A stretch of 64,000 nucleotides of DNA from Streptococcus oralis (GTDB lineage: Bacteria > Bacillota > Bacilli > Lactobacillales > Streptococcaceae), in the NCBI RefSeq assembly GCF_004127215.1, contig NZ_QEWJ01000001.1, positions 62,001 through 126,000 of the forward strand. The letters are read 5' to 3'. The notes beneath the pieces were generated by a model. That model had not been told where the DNA came from, searched no databases, and worked only from the letters and a program-made list of their open reading frames with translations. The translations under genes were made by a program, and so were the position numbers. This document shows positions 59,232 to 64,000 of the stretch, piece by piece; the stretch's first letter is position 1, and every line of letters begins with the position of its first letter.

Positions 59232-59260
59232 ATTATATCACCTTCTAGATAATTTTTCAA
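59232..59260 (-). promoter_or_regulatory. ptsH promoter
   Basis: Minus-strand TTGAAA (59255-59260), 17-base spacer, TATAAT with TG extension (59232-59237). Confidence 0.85.
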
Positions 59261-59436
59261 GTATTTTATGGACTTTTACTGAAAATGAACTTGCTTCTTT
59301 TTCTATCATACAGGTACTATGGGAAATTTGGGCACAAATTATTAATAGTATAGAATTATCTAGTTAGCCACTTAACGTAAAATAATCTTTTGATGTCTCA
59401 CATTAAAATAGATATACCTAAGTAGTGTAAGCGTGG

Positions 59437-60657
59437 CTAAAAATTCAATCTATTCCATTCAAATAAAGTGTCCAACCAATCAAAAACTATATTATGGGCG
59501 AGTCTTAAATTATTGACTTGACAATGAGCATCTGCACCGCTTTCGGAGTCAAAAACCTGAAGTTTAGTTTGCGGATTTTTAGATTTAAGCGCTTCATAAA
59601 TTACCTTAGTTTGTCGTTGCAGCTCAGTACCTTCTCCCTTTCCCATTATAAACAGGCAAGGACATTGAATTTTTTGATAATCTACAATCTTTGCGTGGTT
59701 AAATACATCATCAATAGCACTCTTAAAATCAGAAGTACCAAACTGCCATGCATACTTTTTAAGATTCAAATTTGCTGATTCATTCAAATTTCCAGCTAAT
59801 TTTAAAATGGCATTTATTAACCAACTAGGTGCTTTCAAACTTGATCCAAATTCTTTTCTGAAAAGTTCTGCAACGTCGTAAATAGGGGTACTAGCAATCC
59901 AAGCATGAATTCTTGGATCCTTTTCAACAGCTTGTGCGGTAAAATATCCCCCTCCGCTGACACCATAAATGGCTAAATAATTTAGTTTAGGATTTCTATT
60001 TTCCAACCAGTCTATGCATAATGAAATTGGAATAGAGGCATCCACATCAAAGACCAGCCCTCTACTAGGATTGCTCCCTTGACCGGGAAGGTCAACCATT
60101 AAAACATTATAATTTCGTATCCATCCAGGATATCCTGCAAAGTAAAATAAATCTTCGCGATAAGTATCACCTCCACCAATCATGATTAGCGTTGGGCAAT
60201 TATCGCCGCTATGAAGATAATAACCAGGCAAGTAAGAACCCTGATAGGTAATAGTTAATTTTTCAATCGGTGCACCTAGTGAATGAATTGCACTAGAAAA
60301 CACCTTCTCCATTTGACGAACGGTCGGTAAATACTCTTCAGAAAATGGATCGGTAAATTGGATTGCCGAGCGAAGTGAGTAGGTCTGTGCAAGATAATAC
60401 TGCGCCTTTGTTTGTTCACTCAACCCTGAATTACTTGCTTCTTGTTCAAGGTAGTTTACATGCGATAAAAATACATTTTTCCAGTCATCAGGCTTTGGTG
60501 AGTTCCCCAATCTTTGAGCAAGATAATAAAGCTCTCCATGAGAGAAACCAAAAATTTCACCGATTCCTAACAACCAATTGAAGAAAAAATCCGTATCACC
60601 ATTCTTAAAAAATATTTGAGTCGATTGCCGTTTTAAAATAACATCATTTTCTTTCAC
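59437..60657 (-). CDS. Alpha/beta hydrolase (FrsA/DUF1100-like, C-C hydrolase type)
   Basis: A 406-residue hydrolase with an N-terminal helical cap and a C-terminal alpha/beta domain. The oxyanion region is LIMIGGGDTYRED, the nucleophile elbow IYGVSGGGYFTAQA, and the late acid/His pair lies near FIMGKGEGTEL and GADAHCQ. It resembles the 2,6-dihydroxypseudooxynicotine hydrolase/FrsA group; the substrate is unknown. The longest frame reaches 60687, but a perfect AGGAGG precedes the GTG at 60655-60657, so that start is chosen. It is AT-rich and isolated, possibly acquired. Confidence 0.8.
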   Translation of the reverse strand: MKENDVILKRQSTQIFFKNGDTDFFFNWLLGIGEIFGFSHGELYYLAQRLGNSPKPDDWKNVFLSHVNYLEQEASNSGLSEQTKAQYYLAQTYSLRSAIQFTDPFSEEYLPTVRQMEKVFSSAIHSLGAPIEKLTITYQGSYLPGYYLHSGDNCPTLIMIGGGDTYREDLFYFAGYPGWIRNYNVLMVDLPGQGSNPSRGLVFDVDASIPISLCIDWLENRNPKLNYLAIYGVSGGGYFTAQAVEKDPRIHAWIASTPIYDVAELFRKEFGSSLKAPSWLINAILKLAGNLNESANLNLKKYAWQFGTSDFKSAIDDVFNHAKIVDYQKIQCPCLFIMGKGEGTELQRQTKVIYEALKSKNPQTKLQVFDSESGADAHCQVNNLRLAHNIVFDWLDTLFEWNRLNF

Positions 60658-60689
60658 CACGCGCCTCCTAATTCTGTATTCTTTCATTC

Positions 60690-61179
60690 ATTTAATCTAA
60701 TTATAATCTGATAACATTCTCTATCAAACAAAAGTATCCAGATATCCATTTTTTAATCTTATAATCACAGATAGTGTATCACATAAAATGAACTTTTTCA
60801 AACATTGTATTTATATACTCCTTATGAAAGGATACGAAACTCATAAGTATCCTATATAAAATTAACCAATGATCCATTTTTATGAATACATCATAATCTG
60901 TCATTTCCATTTTGGTTATATTTTAGATATTCTAATACAAATATTGGGACATCTTGTGTAGAAAATTTCTTTTTTCGTAAATATTACAGTTTCTATTTTG
61001 TTAAAGTATTATCTCAGCTATACTTATTCCTGTTCTTACGATTTTTGCTATTTTCTTCGATTTCCTTTCTGATAACTTGCTGAAAATCTTCTATTTATAT
61101 TGCCAATATACAGTATGTAGTTTTTTTATTTTGAGAAAGTTTGACAGTTCAACGGAAATCAAAATTTATGTTTTCGAAA
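60690..61179. other. AT-rich intergenic region without recognisable gene
   Basis: About 490 bases between the hydrolase and the nrdH control region. Many short A/T runs and stops in all frames; I see no ORF with a binding site, no tRNA-like fold and no clear repeat. It may be remains of a lost gene. Confidence 0.6.
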
Positions 61180-61195
61180 ACACTATATCTTGTGT
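61180..61195 (+). promoter_or_regulatory. NrdR box 1
   Basis: ACACTATATCTTGTGT, a close match to the 16-bp NrdR palindrome (acaCwAtATaTwGtgt), upstream of nrdH. Confidence 0.8.
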
Positions 61196-61221
61196 TTTGA
61201 TTTCAAAACCGTAACTTTTTG

Positions 61222-61237
61222 GCACAAGATTTAGTTT
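61222..61237 (+). promoter_or_regulatory. NrdR box 2 (weaker)
   Basis: GCACAAGATTTAGTTT, 42 bases from box 1 (about four helical turns). It shares roughly two thirds of the positions and lies just upstream of the -35. Confidence 0.5.
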
Positions 61238-61244
61238 AAAAAGT

Positions 61245-61272
61245 TTGACAAAGTTTTTTTTTCTGATATACT
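61245..61272 (+). promoter_or_regulatory. nrdHE promoter
   Basis: TTGACA (61245-61250), 16-base spacer and TATACT (61267-61272) with a TGA extension. Confidence 0.8.
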
Positions 61273-61308
61273 AAGAAAGTAATCTATTTTGAAAGAGGAG
61301 TTACGAAA

Positions 61309-61527
61309 ATGGTAACCGTTTATTCTAAAAACAACTGTGTCCAATGTAAGATGACCAAGCGTTTCTTGGACAGCAACAATGTCGCTTATCGTGAGATCAA
61401 TCTCGACGAGCAACCAGAGTACATCGATCAAGTTAAAGAGCTCGGTTTCAGCGCTGCTCCTGTCATCCAAACACCAACTGAAGTCTTTTCAGGTTTCCAA
61501 CCAGGAAAACTAAAACAGTTAGCATAA
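61309..61527 (+). CDS. nrdH: Glutaredoxin-like protein NrdH
   Basis: A 72-residue thioredoxin-fold electron donor for class Ib ribonucleotide reductase. The redox motif is CVQC near residues 10-13 (MVTVYSKNNCVQCKMTKRF), with a later EELGFSAAPVIQT-like cis-proline segment (GFSAAPVIQT). It is preceded by a GAGGAG binding site. First gene of the nrdHE transcript. Confidence 0.97.
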   Translation: MVTVYSKNNCVQCKMTKRFLDSNNVAYREINLDEQPEYIDQVKELGFSAAPVIQTPTEVFSGFQPGKLKQLA

Positions 61528-61607
61528 TTTTAGTACATCATCCAGAAGAGATTGCTTCTAGGGCTAACTTAGAGGCCTTTCTTTTGTAATTAGATAAAGG
61601 AAATTTT

Positions 61608-63767
61608 ATGGGATTAAAACATCTTGAGGACGTAACTTACTTCCGTCTCAATAACGAAATCAACCGTCCTGTCAATGGACAAATCATGCTTCATAAAGAT
61701 AAGGAAGCCTTGGATGCCTTCTTTAAAGAAAATGTGGTTCCAAATACCATGGTTTTTGATTCAATTACTGATAAAATCAACTACCTCATTGAACACAACT
61801 ACATCGAAACTGCATTTCTCAAGAAATACCGTCCAGAGTTTTTGGAAGAATTGCATCAATTTATCAAAGACCAAAACTTCCAATTCAAATCATTCATGGC
61901 TGCCTATAAGTTTTACAACCAGTATGCCTTGAAGACTAATGACGGTGAATATTACCTTGAAAGTATGGAAGACCGTGTCTTCTTTAATGCACTTTATTTT
62001 GCTGACGGGGATGAAGCGATTGCGACTGATATTGCCAATGAAATCATCCACCAACGCTACCAACCTGCTACTCCTTCCTTCTTGAATGCTGGTCGTGCTC
62101 GTCGTGGGGAGTTGGTATCTTGCTTCTTAATCCAAGTAACTGATGATATGAACTCTATCGGCCGTTCTATCAACTCAGCTCTCCAACTTTCACGTATCGG
62201 TGGTGGTGTGGGAATTTCCCTCAGCAACCTTCGTGAAGCTGGCGCACCTATCAAAGGTTATGAAGGTGCTGCTTCTGGTGTCGTACCAGTTATGAAACTC
62301 TTCGAAGACAGTTTCTCCTACTCTAACCAATTGGGTCAGCGTCAAGGTGCTGGGGTTGTCTACCTCAATGTCTTTCACCCAGATATCATCGCCTTCCTTT
62401 CCACTAAGAAAGAAAATGCTGATGAAAAAGTTCGTGTAAAGACCCTTTCACTCGGTGTTGTGGTGCCCGATAAATTCTACGAATTAGCTCGTAAAAATGA
62501 AGAAATGTATCTCTTTAGCCCTTACTCTGTAGAGCTTGAGTACGGTGTACCGTTCAACTACATCGACATCACTGAAAAATACGATGAATTGGTCGCAAAT
62601 CCAAACATCCGCAAGACAAAAATCAAGGCGCGTGATTTGGAAACTGAAATCTCTAAATTGCAACAAGAATCTGGTTACCCTTATGTCGTCAACATTGATA
62701 CGGCTAACCGTGCAAATCCTGTCGATGGAAAGATTATCATGAGTAACTTGTGTTCCGAGATTCTTCAAGTTCAAGAACCAAGCTTGATCAACGATGCTCA
62801 AGAATTCCTTCAAATGGGAACGGACGTTTCATGTAACCTTGGTTCAACCAACGTGGTCAACATGATGACGTCACCTGACTTTGGTCGTTCTATCCGCGCT
62901 ATGGTTCGTGCCCTTACTTTCGTTACAGATAGTTCACACATCGTAGCTGTTCCTACTATCGACCACGGAAATAGCTTGGCCCACACCTTTGGGCTTGGTG
63001 CAATGGGACTTCACAGTTACCTTGCCCAACAACTGATCGAATATGGATCAGCTGAGTCAGTTGAATTTACAAGCATCTACTTTATGCTTATGAACTACTG
63101 GACCTTGGTAGAATCTAATAACATCGCGCGTGAACGTGGTATCACCTTCCACAACTTTGAAAAATCAGACTATGCTAACGGAAGCTACTTCGACAAGTAT
63201 GTGACAGGCGAATTTGTTCCAAAATCAGACCGTGTCAAAGAGCTCTTTAAAGATGTCTTTATTCCAAGCGCTACTGACTGGGCTGAACTTCGAGAAAAGG
63301 TTCAAGCAGATGGACTTTACCATCAAAACCGTCTAGCTGTTGCTCCAAATGGTTCTATCAGCTACATCAACGACGTTTCTGCTTCTATCCATCCTATTAC
63401 ACAACGTATCGAAGAACGCCAAGAGAAGAAAATTGGTAAGATCTACTACCCTGCCGCAGGCTTGTCAACAGACACTATCCCTTACTACACTTCTGCTTAT
63501 GACATGGATATGCGTAAGGTGATTGATGTTTACGCGGCTGCAACTAAGCACGTAGATCAAGGGCTTTCGCTCACTCTCTTCATGCGTAGCGACATTCCAA
63601 AAGGTCTTTACGAATGGAAGAAGGAAAACAAACAAACGACACGTGACCTGTCAATCCTTCGTAACTATGCCTTTAACAAGGGAATCAAGTCCATTTACTA
63701 CGTCCGTACCTTTACAGACGACGGTGGGGAAGTTGGTGCTAACCAATGTGAAAGCTGTGTGATTTAA
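61608..63767 (+). CDS. nrdE: Class Ib ribonucleoside-diphosphate reductase, alpha subunit
   Basis: Reduces ribonucleoside diphosphates to deoxy forms under aerobic conditions. The 719-residue subunit has the catalytic-site segment TPSFLNAGRARRGELVSCFL, IGGGVGISLSNLREAG, the NLCSEI cysteine segment and the C-terminal redox pair NQCESCVI that is re-reduced by NrdH. Codon bias is strong. It lies 80 bases from nrdH and shares its transcript. The beta subunit gene nrdF follows after a terminator-like hairpin. Confidence 0.98.
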   Translation: MGLKHLEDVTYFRLNNEINRPVNGQIMLHKDKEALDAFFKENVVPNTMVFDSITDKINYLIEHNYIETAFLKKYRPEFLEELHQFIKDQNFQFKSFMAAYKFYNQYALKTNDGEYYLESMEDRVFFNALYFADGDEAIATDIANEIIHQRYQPATPSFLNAGRARRGELVSCFLIQVTDDMNSIGRSINSALQLSRIGGGVGISLSNLREAGAPIKGYEGAASGVVPVMKLFEDSFSYSNQLGQRQGAGVVYLNVFHPDIIAFLSTKKENADEKVRVKTLSLGVVVPDKFYELARKNEEMYLFSPYSVELEYGVPFNYIDITEKYDELVANPNIRKTKIKARDLETEISKLQQESGYPYVVNIDTANRANPVDGKIIMSNLCSEILQVQEPSLINDAQEFLQMGTDVSCNLGSTNVVNMMTSPDFGRSIRAMVRALTFVTDSSHIVAVPTIDHGNSLAHTFGLGAMGLHSYLAQQLIEYGSAESVEFTSIYFMLMNYWTLVESNNIARERGITFHNFEKSDYANGSYFDKYVTGEFVPKSDRVKELFKDVFIPSATDWAELREKVQADGLYHQNRLAVAPNGSISYINDVSASIHPITQRIEERQEKKIGKIYYPAAGLSTDTIPYYTSAYDMDMRKVIDVYAAATKHVDQGLSLTLFMRSDIPKGLYEWKKENKQTTRDLSILRNYAFNKGIKSIYYVRTFTDDGGEVGANQCESCVI

Positions 63768-63858
63768 TTTTAGTCTAAGGCAACCACATTTTCTCAGACT
63801 ACTGATTAAGTTACCCGTCATACAAAACTTGATAAGTATCTTAAATACTATGAAAAAC

Positions 63859-63886
63859 TAAAAAGTCGGGCTTCCGACTTTTTGTG
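63859..63886 (+). terminator. Terminator hairpin between nrdE and nrdF
   Basis: Perfect stem AAAAAGTCGG / CCGACTTTTT with a GCTT loop. Confidence 0.85.
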
Positions 63887-63905
63887 CGATACTCTTCTCA
63901 GACTA

Positions 63906-63914
63906 TGATAAAAT
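63906..63914 (+). promoter_or_regulatory. Extended -10 promoter for nrdF
   Basis: TGATAAAAT between the hairpin and nrdF, 47 bases before the ATG. Confidence 0.6.
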
Positions 63915-63961
63915 AGAGAAGATTCCTTCATCGCATTATTACATACAGAAAGAGATTTCAA

Positions 63962-64000
63962 ATGGAAACTTACTACAAAGCCATTAACTGGAATGCCATC
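63962..64000 (+). CDS. nrdF: Class Ib ribonucleoside-diphosphate reductase, beta subunit (first 13 codons)
   Basis: The frame METYYKAINWNAI runs off the right edge and is the standard N terminus of NrdF, the Mn/Fe radical subunit that partners NrdE. The binding site AGAAAGAG lies upstream. It has its own promoter and a terminator separates it from nrdE. Confidence 0.9.
   Translation, partial: METYYKAINWNAI

Noticed and set aside
60690-61308. Possible hidden gene upstream of nrdH, including a 79-residue minus-strand frame at 61231-61470
   Set aside because: The frame overlaps nrdH and its promoter on the opposite strand and has no binding site; the rest has stops in all frames.

Overview
The window is chromosomal DNA from a Mitis-group Streptococcus (S. 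mitis / S. oralis / S. pneumoniae relatives). The evidence is close resemblance to pneumococcal proteins and clusters (xseA-xseB-ispA-tlyA-argR-recN, gyrA-srtA, tdk-prfA-prmC-sua5-glyA-pvaA, asd-dapA, ptsH-ptsI, nrdHE), a competence cin-box before dprA, and an adcAII/pht zinc region. I see no rRNA, IS element, CRISPR array, integrase or replication origin. I cannot settle the species from sequence alone. Most of the window is ordinary core genome; one stretch (about 26.7-32.8 kb) is accessory and scarred.

Layout. 1-1.1 kb: start of leuA (runs off the left edge) with a leucine attenuator. 1.2-9.6 kb: MmcQ/YjbR protein, cutC, a YbaN-type membrane protein, topA, competence gene dprA, a lipoprotein, lepA and a phosphatase. 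9.6-15 kb: tightly overlapping operon xseA-xseB-ispA-tlyA-argR-recN-phosphatase. 15-24.9 kb: udk, a DUF2130 gene with truB, a sulfhydrylase, a formate/nitrite transporter, gyrA-srtA and ldh. 25-28.6 kb: nucleotidyltransferase-like protein, lipid kinase, SAP-like protein, a truncated ADP-ribosylglycohydrolase, an alpha/beta hydrolase and short gene remnants around a 27-bp palindrome. 28.7-34.1 kb: a large AT-rich gene for a nuclease-STAND NTPase protein, directly downstream of an rlmD gene carrying an unusual C-terminal extension. 34.2-41.7 kb: DUF1002 protein, then the operon tdk-prfA-prmC-sua5-acetyltransferase-glyA-ndpA-pvaA read right to left. 41.8-48.8 kb: tautomerase, mnmE, asd-dapA with an asd RNA, tRNA-Thr, queT with a preQ1-II riboswitch, gtrA, mscL and hemH. 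48.9-57.1 kb: pepT and the zinc region phtE-adcAII-phtD with AdcR boxes. 57.2-64 kb: ptsI-ptsH, an alpha/beta hydrolase, then nrdH-nrdE and the first codons of nrdF.

The most interesting locus is the 1244-residue protein at 28718-32452. It joins an N-terminal PD-(D/E)XK-like nuclease, a P-loop NTPase of STAND type and a long helical C-terminal region, the plan of Avs-type antiphage sensors. It follows rlmD by 29 bases with no terminator between them. The segment from rlmD to a leftover rlmD-like 3' end is bounded by a 10-bp direct repeat. This suggests cargo that landed in the 3' end of a housekeeping gene, replaced its tail and borrowed its promoter.

Regulation readable from sequence: leucine attenuation, the asd RNA, a preQ1-II riboswitch, zinc control by AdcR, ribonucleotide-reductase control by NrdR, ComX control of dprA, and candidate CcpA (cre) sites at the formate transporter and hemH. 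Start codons were moved from the longest frame wherever a ribosome binding site clearly favoured an internal start. All functional calls rest on reading the proteins and sites by eye; no database search was run.
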